The notes beneath the pieces are model-generated. The model was given only the letters and a program-made list of their open reading frames with translations. It did not search any database and had not been told where the DNA came from. The position numbers and the translations under genes are program-made. This document shows positions 1 to 5,197 of a DNA stretch of 5,637 nt, in pieces; position 1 is the stretch's first letter, and the number at the start of each line of letters is the position of its first letter. The stretch comes from Dehalococcoidia bacterium. Lineage in GTDB: Bacteria > Chloroflexota > Dehalococcoidia > Dehalococcoidales > W498. The DNA is taken from the NCBI GenBank assembly GCA_030608125.1, contig JAUWEU010000053.1, forward strand, positions 1-5,637. The letters are read 5' to 3'.

Positions 1-529
1 ACAGTGCACGCTTCGCGTGTAGAAGCCACATCCTCTCCTCATCAAATCCCCTAGGATTTACCAATTTGTCAATTACCTCGTTCCATACATCTCCTGTTAA
101 GCCAACCCAGTTGGGAATCTGCTTTTCGTCCTTAGCCTTACCTGTCTCAGGGTTTATGTACTCCTTTCCTGTACCATCGAAATACGACCATCTAACAAAA
201 ACGGGTGATTGGAAAGGATCGATCTTATCTGTCCCCGTTGTTATCCACACTTGCATCATGTAGACTACCAAGAAACTAGTACAATTGTCCCAAAAGTATA
301 CATCTAGGGGTTGCCCAACAGGCTTCTTGTCAATATCAAGAGTTACGTCTAGACGAATCAAGCTTCCGTATCTTCCAACCTGAAGTCGCCCTTCGCCCCT
401 CAATTCTGGTGGGTGTAGGGTAATATCCATTCCATCATTCATCCTTAGCGCTTTTGGAGCTTCTATTTCCTCCATCACCAATAAGTCATAAGGAAATGCT
501 ACCTCGTACTTTGCAGTAACTTTGTTCAC
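1..529 (-). CDS. Unrecognised protein, 3' end cut by window edge, coupled to mazG
   Basis: An open frame of 176 codons without a stop runs from a GTG at 529-527 to base 1, so the C-terminus lies outside the window. The start overlaps the mazG stop as GTGA (526-529), a layout typical of translational coupling. A purine-rich stretch in the last mazG codons (AAGGTGGAGG, 531-540) can serve as the ribosome binding site. I do not recognise the family. The visible part begins VNKVTAKYEVAFPYDLLVME, is mixed alpha/beta in character and rich in aromatic residues. Near residues 75-96 it has DVYFWDNCTSFLVVYMMQVW, and there are further tryptophans at 114, 141, 149 and 168. There is no signal peptide, clear membrane segment or nucleotide-binding motif. 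The segment at residues 84-96 is hydrophobic but too short for a confident membrane span. An in-frame ATG at residue 19 is a less likely start because no SD precedes it. That the gene is real is fairly likely; its function is unknown. Confidence 0.72.
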   Translation of the reverse strand, partial: MNKVTAKYEVAFPYDLLVMEEIEAPKALRMNDGMDITLHPPELRGEGRLQVGRYGSLIRLDVTLDIDKKPVGQPLDVYFWDNCTSFLVVYMMQVWITTGTDKIDPFQSPVFVRWSYFDGTGKEYINPETGKAKDEKQIPNWVGLTGDVWNEVIDKLVNPRGFDEERMWLLHAKRAL

Positions 530-1305
530 CCCTCCACCTTCTTCGCCTCGTCCCACAGGGCGTTTTGCTCATCAAAGGATAGCTCGCTTAAACTTACCCC
601 TCGCTGGCGGCAAGCCTCCTCCATATAGGAGAAGCGCCGGTAAAAGCGCTGGTTTGCCTGCCTCAGCACTGCCTCTGAATCTACTTCCAGCCGACGGGCA
701 ATATTAACCAGAGTAAACAATAAATCACCAAACTCCCGTTCTCTCTCCTCTTGACTATCAGCTTGCTTAAATTCCCTGACCTCCTCAACCAGCTTATCTA
801 TAATGCCGTCAATATCTTCCCAATCAAAGCCAACCCGAGCCACCCGGCGCTGAATCTCCCGACTATAACCTAAAGCCGGCATTTGCTTAGGCACACTAGC
901 TAGTATAGAGGTATCGGACGGTCTCTCCTTCTGTTTGAGAACCTCCCAGTTATGGGCTACCTCCTCAGCGTCCTTTACCTTCAATGAGCCAAAAACATGA
1001 GGGTGGCGATGAATTAGCTTGGCATTAATATTACTCACTACATCCTCTAGTTTAAATTCCTCGGCTTCAGTGGCAATCTGAGCATGAAGGACAACCTGCA
1101 TCAGCAGGTCACCTAATTCATCGCAAAGCTTCCTTGGGTCGCCGCTATCAAGCGCTTCCAGCACCTCATAGCACTCCTCCAGCAGGTTTTCCCTGAGAGA
1201 AGCATGAGTCTGCTTCCTATCCCAGGGGCAACCGTCAGGTGCTCGCAGCTTGGCTATAATATCTACCAGGGTGGCAAACCGGTTCAGGTTCTGGGGTAAA
1301 GACAA
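526..1305 (-). CDS. mazG: MazG, nucleoside triphosphate pyrophosphohydrolase
   Basis: MazG hydrolyses nucleoside triphosphates to the monophosphate and pyrophosphate in the cytoplasm. It is thought to clear damaged or non-canonical nucleotides, and in E. coli it affects (p)ppGpp levels. Both tandem MazG domains are present. Counted from the upstream GTG, the first has LRAPDGCPWD (25-34), then E48-E49-x-x-E52 and E68-x-x-D71. The second has E179-E180-x-x-E183 and E196-x-x-D199. These acidic residues bind Mg2+ in the family. The frame is open to a GTG at 1320, but a perfect SD (AAGGAGGT, 1317-1310) lies inside that extension, 4 bases before a TTG at 1305-1303. I therefore choose TTG, giving 259 residues against about 263 in E. 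coli. A candidate promoter ends at 1333, which leaves almost no leader for the GTG start. The gene lies 108 bases after the peptidase gene and shares GTGA with the next gene. The family call is secure; the start is probable. Confidence 0.95.
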   Translation of the reverse strand: MSLPQNLNRFATLVDIIAKLRAPDGCPWDRKQTHASLRENLLEECYEVLEALDSGDPRKLCDELGDLLMQVVLHAQIATEAEEFKLEDVVSNINAKLIHRHPHVFGSLKVKDAEEVAHNWEVLKQKERPSDTSILASVPKQMPALGYSREIQRRVARVGFDWEDIDGIIDKLVEEVREFKQADSQEEREREFGDLLFTLVNIARRLEVDSEAVLRQANQRFYRRFSYMEEACRQRGVSLSELSFDEQNALWDEAKKVEG

Positions 1306-1309
1306 GGCG

Positions 1310-1317
1310 ACCTCCTT
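1310..1317 (-). promoter_or_regulatory. Shine-Dalgarno sequence that decides the mazG start
   Basis: AAGGAGGT on the minus strand is a full-length match to the usual anti-SD. It sits 4 bases before the TTG at 1305 and overlaps codons 2-4 of the longer GTG-initiated frame. It argues for TTG as the true start, since no SD precedes the GTG at 1320. Confidence 0.7.
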
Positions 1318-1332
1318 CACTTGTTACCACAG

Positions 1333-1361
1333 ATTATACAAGTTGGTCTTAAGTCAGGCAA
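1333..1361 (-). promoter_or_regulatory. Candidate sigma-70-type promoter for mazG
   Basis: On the minus strand a -35-like TTGCCT (1361-1356, 4 of 6 matches) is followed after exactly 17 bases by a perfect -10 TATAAT (1338-1333). The expected transcript start near 1326 lies about 20 bases before the TTG start of mazG and just upstream of its SD. It sits in the 108-base gap after the peptidase gene, in which I found no terminator hairpin. mazG and the gene after it could thus be read from here as well as by readthrough. Confidence 0.5.
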
Positions 1362-1413
1362 TATAGACGACCATAGTCAAAGGGGGGACATAAATTAAGC
1401 AGAAGTAAGGCTA

Positions 1414-2118
1414 TTACCTCCGCATACCTAACACCAGAAGCAAAAAGAAGAAAAGCTGAGCTATTACCTGAAGCAAGGCAGCTACATAGGTGAGAGCCGC
1501 TGCTGACAGAACAGCACTGGCGCCTTCATACTCACGAGCCGAGACTAGCCCTGTGGATTTTAGCATCAGTCGAGCCCGATTTGAGGCATCATACTCCACC
1601 GGTAGAGTAACCAGAGCAAAAAGCACCGCAGCAACAAATAGCCATACCCCTACCCACGCCAGAGTTTCCCCAAAGGCAACGTTAAAGGCAAACAGAATAA
1701 CGCCGAGAATGACACATACAAAGCCAAACCGACTGCCCAAGTTAGCTACTGGAACTAGAGCGCTACGCACCCTCATTGGGGCATAACCTAGATTATCCTG
1801 AACAGCATGCCCTACCTCATGGGCAACAATACCTAATGCTGCCACCGATGGGTTCCCAGCTACACCAGATGATAGGCGTAGCACCTTATGCCTTGGGTCA
1901 TAGTGGTCGGTTAGCTGCCCTCTGGTTCCCTCAATCTTAACATCATTAAGACCGTTGTAAGCCAGCAATGTCCGAGCTGCCTGTGCCCCGGTCACGCCAT
2001 TCATATTGGGCACCCTGGCATACTTCTTGTAAGCTGATGATACCCTTGACTGCGCCCAAATCATAAAGATTAGCGGTGGTATCATAAAAAGCAGATACAT
2101 CATAATGCCCATCTTCAT
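1414..2118 (-). CDS. Membrane zinc metallopeptidase, YugP family
   Basis: This is a putative neutral zinc metallopeptidase of the YugP/Zn_peptidase_2 family, 234 residues, the usual size. The zinc-binding motif HEVGH is at residues 100-104, with E101 as the likely catalytic base. The downstream LPVEYDASNRA has E175, the probable third zinc ligand, and the VE(F/Y)DAS signature is typical of the family. Hydrophobic segments at about 5-22, 132-149, 153-173 and 205-230 suggest four membrane spans, with the HExxH region between the first and second. Substrates of the family are not established; a role in membrane-protein turnover is only inferred from similarity to HtpX-like peptidases. The ATG at 2118 follows AGGTGG with a short 3-base gap; an ATG two codons later has a 9-base gap and is an equally good start. 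It lies 48 bases after fmt and has its own candidate promoter, so it may be in the fmt operon or independent. Confidence 0.92.
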   Translation of the reverse strand: MKMGIMMYLLFMIPPLIFMIWAQSRVSSAYKKYARVPNMNGVTGAQAARTLLAYNGLNDVKIEGTRGQLTDHYDPRHKVLRLSSGVAGNPSVAALGIVAHEVGHAVQDNLGYAPMRVRSALVPVANLGSRFGFVCVILGVILFAFNVAFGETLAWVGVWLFVAAVLFALVTLPVEYDASNRARLMLKSTGLVSAREYEGASAVLSAAALTYVAALLQVIAQLFFFLLLVLGMRR

Positions 2119-2146
2119 TCACCACCTAGTTGAAAACTAATTAATC

Positions 2147-2175
2147 ATTTTAACATAAGCCTTAGTTTAATTCAA
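2147..2175 (-). promoter_or_regulatory. Candidate extended -10 promoter for the zinc peptidase gene
   Basis: On the minus strand TTGAAT (2175-2170, 4 of 6) is followed after 17 bases by TAAAAT (2152-2147, 5 of 6). The -10 is preceded by TGt, an extended -10 element. The -35 hexamer overlaps the last codons and stop of fmt. Predicted transcription would start near 2140, about 22 bases before the peptidase ATG. The layout closely mirrors the candidate fmt promoter. Confidence 0.5.
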
Positions 2176-3120
2176 AGGCAGTATTGCCCCGATGAACTGC
2201 CTCTGCCCTCTCAAGAACTCAGCCGCCGATATAGCTCGCTTTCCCTCCAGTTGAACCTCTAAAACGCCTAACATTCCATCCCCGGTGCCGACGCCAAATG
2301 CAGCCTTTGTCCCTCCCCTGACTGGGGTCAGGCCTACCACCTGCCCTGCGTCAAGGGGGCTTTCCTGAGGCAAAGGCACTGCCTCAATTATCTTAAGCTG
2401 CCTTCCTCGCCATCTGGTGTAGCACCCTGGCCATGGATGAAAGGCACGTACCCGACGCCATATATCTATAGCCGACAAATGCCAGTCAATCTCACCTTCT
2501 TCCTTGGTGATTGAGCTAGAATAGGTAGCCTCAGCTTCATTCTGAGGTTGGGGGCTAAGCTCACCCCTTAGCCAACAAGGTAAAACTTCCTGAAGCACCC
2601 GAGCTGCTACCTGAGACAGCTTGGTGGTAAGCGAGCCAGTGGTATCAAGCGCCGAGATAGAAATCTGTGCCTTACTTAATATAGGACCAGTATCTAAACC
2701 CGCGTCCATCAGCATGATACTTATTCCAGTAAAGTCATCACCAGCCAGAATGGCTGCCGCTACTGGCGAGGCGCCTCGAAATCTAGGTAGCAAAGAGGGG
2801 TGAATATTAATACTCCCGTATTTGGGGATATCTAGAACCGACTGTGGCAAAATTTGACCGAAGGCAGCCACCACTATAATATCGGGGTGAAAGCTAGCCA
2901 GTTGCTCCACCGCCTCCGCCCTCCTTAAACTAACCGGCTGCACCACCGGCAGCTTCCAGGTTAGCGCCGCCCTTTTCACCGGAGGCGAAGCCAGGGAACG
3001 CCCCCTCCCCACCAGTTTATCAGGCTGAGTATAAACAGCCACCACCTGGTATTGATTAATAATAAGGTGCTCAAGACACGGGACAGCAAACTCAGGGGTA
3101 CCCATAAAAATAACCCGCAA
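2167..3120 (-). CDS. fmt: Methionyl-tRNA formyltransferase
   Basis: Fmt transfers a formyl group from 10-formyltetrahydrofolate to Met-tRNA(fMet), producing the initiator tRNA of bacterial translation; it is cytoplasmic. Counted from the chosen TTG start, the protein opens with MRVIFMGTPEFAVPCLEHL, the standard Fmt N-terminus. The catalytic Asn-x-His is in INIHPSLLPRFRGASP (N105, H107), and the catalytic aspartate is D143 in DAGLDTGPIL. The C-terminal tRNA-binding domain covers roughly residues 200-317 (RVRAFHPWPG, KIIEA). The length of 317 residues matches the family (about 315). An in-frame ATG at 3150 would add ten residues not seen in Fmt proteins. It would also sit upstream of the -10 element, whereas TTG at 3120-3118 follows AAGGAGG by 6 bases. 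The first gene of the minus block, it diverges from dnaA. def, its frequent partner, is not adjacent in this window. Identity is certain; the TTG start is very likely. Confidence 0.98.
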   Translation of the reverse strand: MRVIFMGTPEFAVPCLEHLIINQYQVVAVYTQPDKLVGRGRSLASPPVKRAALTWKLPVVQPVSLRRAEAVEQLASFHPDIIVVAAFGQILPQSVLDIPKYGSINIHPSLLPRFRGASPVAAAILAGDDFTGISIMLMDAGLDTGPILSKAQISISALDTTGSLTTKLSQVAARVLQEVLPCWLRGELSPQPQNEAEATYSSSITKEEGEIDWHLSAIDIWRRVRAFHPWPGCYTRWRGRQLKIIEAVPLPQESPLDAGQVVGLTPVRGGTKAAFGVGTGDGMLGVLEVQLEGKRAISAAEFLRGQRQFIGAILPLN

Positions 3121-3126
3121 TTTAAG

Positions 3127-3133
3127 CCTCCTT
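3127..3133 (-). promoter_or_regulatory. Shine-Dalgarno sequence that decides the fmt start
   Basis: AAGGAGG on the minus strand lies 6 bases before the TTG at 3120. It falls inside the longer ATG-initiated frame (codons 6-8), so the site supports TTG over the ATG at 3150. The family N-terminus begins exactly at this TTG. Confidence 0.75.
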
Positions 3134-3140
3134 CCACTAA

Positions 3141-3169
3141 ATTCTAACATTAAAGAAATTTGTTAACAA
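3141..3169 (-). promoter_or_regulatory. Candidate extended -10 promoter for fmt
   Basis: On the minus strand TTGTTA (3169-3164, 4 of 6) is followed after 17 bases by TAGAAT (3146-3141, 5 of 6). TGt directly before the -10 makes it an extended -10. The predicted start near 3134 would give a very short leader of about 14 bases that begins at the SD. It would exclude the ATG at 3150 from the transcript. Confidence 0.5.
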
Positions 3170-3174
3170 CCAGC

Positions 3175-3282
3175 CGTTTTATATCTATAAGGTAAATATT
3201 GAGTAAATAAACAAGCCTGACAGACCTAGCAAGGGGAAACAGGAGCCAAAAATGACCAGCAATCAACACCAGAAACCTTGCC
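3175..3282. repeat. Direct repeat copy 1 (108 bases)
   Basis: This matches 3358-3465 at 102 of 108 positions with no gaps, including an exact run of 60 bases (3204-3263). Within it, AGGAG (3241-3245 region) stands six bases before an ATG at 3252. GCAAGG near 3229 and CCTTGC near 3276 are complementary arms that could close a stem around about 40 bases. The left end is AT-rich (TTTTATATCTATAAGG). The unit is not a recognised insertion sequence; no terminal inverted repeats or target duplication are evident. Confidence 0.9.
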
Positions 3283-3320
3283 ACCCAAAATGCCCGCTGG
3301 TATTATTAGGGCAAGATTAA
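3252..3320 (+). other. Possible 22-codon leader-type small ORF
   Basis: An ATG preceded by AGGAG with a 6-base gap opens a 22-codon frame (MTSNQHQKPCHPKCPLVLLG then QD, stop TAA at 3318) that leaves repeat copy 1 after about ten codons. It contains a Cys-x3-Cys pair. In repeat copy 2 the same SD and ATG (3435) are followed by a stop after four codons, because CAA has become TAA. This could be a tiny leader peptide, the duplicated 5' end of a lost gene, or chance. Coding is not demonstrated. Confidence 0.2.
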
Positions 3321-3332
3321 GACAGTTGTCAA
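3302..3332 (-). promoter_or_regulatory. Possible promoter with perfect -35, reading into repeat copy 1
   Basis: TTGACA (3332-3327 on the minus strand) matches the -35 consensus exactly. The -10 is poor: TAATAA after 18 bases or AATAAT after 19. Transcription would run through repeat copy 1 towards fmt and could give an alternative, longer fmt leader or a small RNA. Confidence 0.25.
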
Positions 3333-3357
3333 TATAGGAAGATTTTCCTAGTCCGAT

Positions 3358-3465
3358 CGTTTTATATCTATGTGGCAAATATTGATTAAATAAACAAGCC
3401 TGACAGACCTAGCAAGGGGAAACAGGAGCCAAAAATGACCAGCAATTAACACCAAAAACCTTGCC
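3358..3465. repeat. Direct repeat copy 2 (108 bases)
   Basis: Second copy, offset 183 bases from copy 1. The six differences are three changes near the left end (ATAAGGTAAA versus ATGTGGCAAA), one at the GAG/GAT position, and two after the ATG (C to T, G to A). The potential stem arms GCAAGG and CCTTGC are unchanged, as is the AGGAG-6-ATG, now with a stop four codons later (TAA at 3447). It ends 151 bases before dnaA. Confidence 0.9.
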
Positions 3466-3552
3466 CTCAAAGAAGCTTGGTATGATATGCTAATAGTATA
3501 CTTTTACAACCTCCCTCAAGCCTCGGCTAAATCTGCTATCATCCCAACCATG

Positions 3553-3581
3553 TTAGCGAGATAGTGCTTCAATTTTATTAT
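3553..3581 (+). promoter_or_regulatory. Weak candidate promoter for dnaA
   Basis: TTAGCG (3553-3558, 3 of 6) and TATTAT (3576-3581, 5 of 6) are separated by 17 bases, and a start near 3588 would give a leader of about 29 bases. The -35 is poor and the region is AT-rich, so a chance match is quite possible. It is the best-spaced pair seen before dnaA. Confidence 0.25.
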
Positions 3582-3616
3582 GAATCTTAAGGCTTTATGA
3601 TAGGGTACGGAATTTA

Positions 3617-4972
3617 ATGGAAGTTGGGTCGGCGCCAGAAATTTGGGAAGCTGCCTTAGGTGAATTGCAAATCCAAGTCAGCAAGTCAAACTACCAGACT
3701 TGGCTAGCAAAAACTGTAGGCTTAAGTTACCAAGATAAGCATTTTGTTGTTGGTGTGCCCAACCCCTTCATCGCTGAATATTTAGACAAGAACCAGCGCT
3801 CCTTAATTGAAAAAACACTCATCGGTCTTACTCACCATGACGCCAATGTCATTTTCCAGGTTGATGGCAGGTATCAAAAATCGGAAAGTAGCTATGGTGA
3901 CCGAGGAGAAATCCCCCTTGCCACAACCCAACCCCCCAAGTTCAATTCAAAATATACCTTTGATTCCTTCATTGTCGGTAGCTGTAATAGCCTGGCTCAC
4001 GCTGCTGCACTGGAGGTAGCCCAAAACCCTGGCGGTAGCCACAATCCGCTATTCATATATGGAGGGGTGGGATTAGGTAAGACACATTTACTTCAAGCTA
4101 TCGGTCATGTCGCTCTAGCTAGCCATATTCGGGTGCTTTATGTTAGCACCGAGCAGTTTACTAACGAATTTATAAATGCTATCCAAGAGAAGAAAACCGG
4201 GGAATTCCGCCACAAATTTAGAAGTGTTGATATGTTGTTAATTGATGATATTCACTTTATTGCCGGCAAGGGGCAGACAGAGGAAAGCTTTTTCCACACT
4301 TTTGACGAGCTACATAACACTAATCGCCAGATTGTTATTACCAACAATTGTCCACCTAAATCTATACCTTTATTACAAGAACGGTTACGCTCCCGTCTTG
4401 AATGGGGATTAGTTACTGGTATTCAGCCACCCGATTTTAAGACCCGCCTAGCTATTTTGCAGGCTAAAGCTAAAGATAGAGGGGTGAACATTGCTCTAGA
4501 TGTACTACAACTTATTGCTCAGCGAGCTCAGCGAAATATAAGAGAGCTGGAAGGTTGCCTCAACCGGGTTATTGCTTATGCCAGGCTGGTTAGAGCTTCA
4601 GTTACCCCTGAGCTAGCCACTCAAGCCCTTGAGGATATATCTAGTAAGAATGCTAAAAGTCCTTCTATCACCCCTACCTTAGTAATAGAAGCAGTAGCTA
4701 AAAGCTTCCAATTAAGTCCTTTAGACTTAAAAAGCGGCAGAAGAGACAGGGAAGCTGCTCTAGCCCGACAGGTGGCAATGTATCTTATTAAGCAGGAAAC
4801 CAACTGCTCACTGGCTCAAATTGGCAAGGAGCTGGGGAATAGAGACCATTCCACTGTTATCTACGCTTATAAAAAAATAGAAAGTCATATTGATACCAGC
4901 CCTGATTTGAAACGCAAAATCTCGGTCATTCAACAAACAATACACTCTGAACTCAAGGCTGGGAATTGTTAG
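3617..4972 (+). CDS. dnaA: Chromosomal replication initiator DnaA
   Basis: DnaA binds 9-base DnaA boxes at the origin, oligomerises with ATP, melts the adjacent AT-rich DNA and helps load the replicative helicase. The 451-residue protein is complete. Domain I is about residues 7-83 (IWEAALGELQ...SNYQTWL), followed by a short domain II linker (about 84-111). The AAA+ domain III has Walker A GGVGLGKT (149-156), Walker B LLIDDIHF (D210, D211), the arginine-finger segment RLRSRLEWGL (R256, R260) and sensor II NIRELEG (R309). Domain IV ends with the DNA-binding signature IGKELGNRDHSTVIYA (402-417). Sensor I is unusual: ITNNCPP (241-247) where most DnaA proteins have TSDRPP, so the aspartate matching E. 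coli D269 is Asn244. The ATG at 3617 gives a family-like N-terminus; the SD before it is weak (AGGG at 3602, CGGA at 3608). The gene diverges from fmt and is followed by obg rather than dnaN. Confidence 0.98.
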   Translation: MEVGSAPEIWEAALGELQIQVSKSNYQTWLAKTVGLSYQDKHFVVGVPNPFIAEYLDKNQRSLIEKTLIGLTHHDANVIFQVDGRYQKSESSYGDRGEIPLATTQPPKFNSKYTFDSFIVGSCNSLAHAAALEVAQNPGGSHNPLFIYGGVGLGKTHLLQAIGHVALASHIRVLYVSTEQFTNEFINAIQEKKTGEFRHKFRSVDMLLIDDIHFIAGKGQTEESFFHTFDELHNTNRQIVITNNCPPKSIPLLQERLRSRLEWGLVTGIQPPDFKTRLAILQAKAKDRGVNIALDVLQLIAQRAQRNIRELEGCLNRVIAYARLVRASVTPELATQALEDISSKNAKSPSITPTLVIEAVAKSFQLSPLDLKSGRRDREAALARQVAMYLIKQETNCSLAQIGKELGNRDHSTVIYAYKKIESHIDTSPDLKRKISVIQQTIHSELKAGNC

Positions 4973-5028
4973 CTAACTTTTCTCCACAGTAAAGTAACCT
5001 ATTATAAATAGGCGAAGTAGCTAGGAAT

Positions 5029-5037
5029 TGTGAATAA
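5029..5037 (-). promoter_or_regulatory. DnaA box, perfect match
   Basis: TTATTCACA on the minus strand fits the TTATNCACA consensus at every position. It lies 57 bases after the dnaA stop and 20 bases from a one-mismatch box in the same orientation. It could act in origin firing or in control of obg transcription. Confidence 0.5.
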
Positions 5038-5174
5038 ACCCTGAAAACTGTTAATAAGTTCAGCAGGGCACCCCTTCCAAAATATAGTTTAAGCTGAATT
5101 TCCAGCCTTTTACCAAGCTCTCTTATTATTAGTATTATAATTAAGATAACTATACTAATTATCTAGAGTAGAAT

Positions 5175-5180
5175 TATAAT
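5175..5180 (+). promoter_or_regulatory. Possible -10 element for obg
   Basis: TATAAT stands 17 bases before the obg ATG. No -35-like hexamer is found at 16-18 bases upstream, and the surroundings are so AT-rich that another TATAAT occurs at 5136-5141. The 5136 copy leaves a more usual leader of about 50 bases. Support for either is weak. Confidence 0.2.
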
Positions 5181-5197
5181 AAGGGTGTTGATAGACG

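Larger units (their letters stand above)
3151..3616. other. Intergenic region between divergent fmt and dnaA
   Basis: No convincing protein gene fills these 466 bases. The stretch holds the -35 half of the fmt promoter, the two 108-base direct repeats and their 75-base spacer. The spacer contains two small inverted repeats: TGCCC/GGGCA (3291-3295 with 3309-3313) and TAGGAA/TTCCTA around a 4-base loop (3335-3350). The 151 bases between repeat copy 2 and dnaA should carry the dnaA promoter, but only weak hexamers are visible there. No perfect DnaA box was found in this region, so classical DnaA autoregulation at this site is not supported. Confidence 0.6.
4973..5197. other. Candidate replication origin (oriC) after dnaA
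   Basis: This 225-base gap between dnaA and obg has the expected parts of an origin. A perfect DnaA box TTATTCACA lies on the minus strand at 5037-5029. A one-mismatch box in the same orientation, TTATTAACA (5057-5049), is 20 bases away, and a one-mismatch box TTCTCCACA is on the plus strand at 4980-4988. To the right, 5121-5180 is about 85% A+T and could be the unwinding element. Inverted repeats CCTATT-ATA-AATAGG (4998-5012) and TTCAGC/GCTGAA (5059-5064 with 5093-5098) lie between. No T-tract follows either, so neither is a clear terminator of dnaA. Origins next to dnaA are common in bacteria; the small number of perfect boxes keeps this tentative. Confidence 0.4.

Noticed and set aside
241..249. 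Perfect DnaA box TTATCCACA on the plus strand
   Set aside because: It lies alone inside the unrecognised minus-strand gene with no neighbouring boxes or AT-rich element. A lone match in several kilobases is not strong evidence of function, so I leave it as probable coincidence.
66..263. 65-codon plus-strand reading frame
   Set aside because: It is antisense to the longer open frame coupled to mazG, has no SD and does not look like a known protein.
1490..1786. 98-codon plus-strand reading frame
   Set aside because: It lies wholly antisense to the zinc metallopeptidase, whose motifs are clear, and is low-complexity (Thr, Ala, Arg).
3175..3465. Repeat pair as a CRISPR array or insertion sequence
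   Set aside because: Only two 108-base units with a 75-base gap, no cas genes, no transposase, no terminal inverted repeats or target duplication.
3175..3465. Repeat as a tetrahydrofolate riboswitch for fmt
   Set aside because: The orientation would be suitable, but I see none of the conserved folate-riboswitch core sequence and the pairing is limited to a 6-7-base stem with a large loop.
4998..5012. CCTATT-ATA-AATAGG hairpin as dnaA terminator
   Set aside because: The stem is AT-rich and lacks a following T-tract, so it does not fit an intrinsic terminator.
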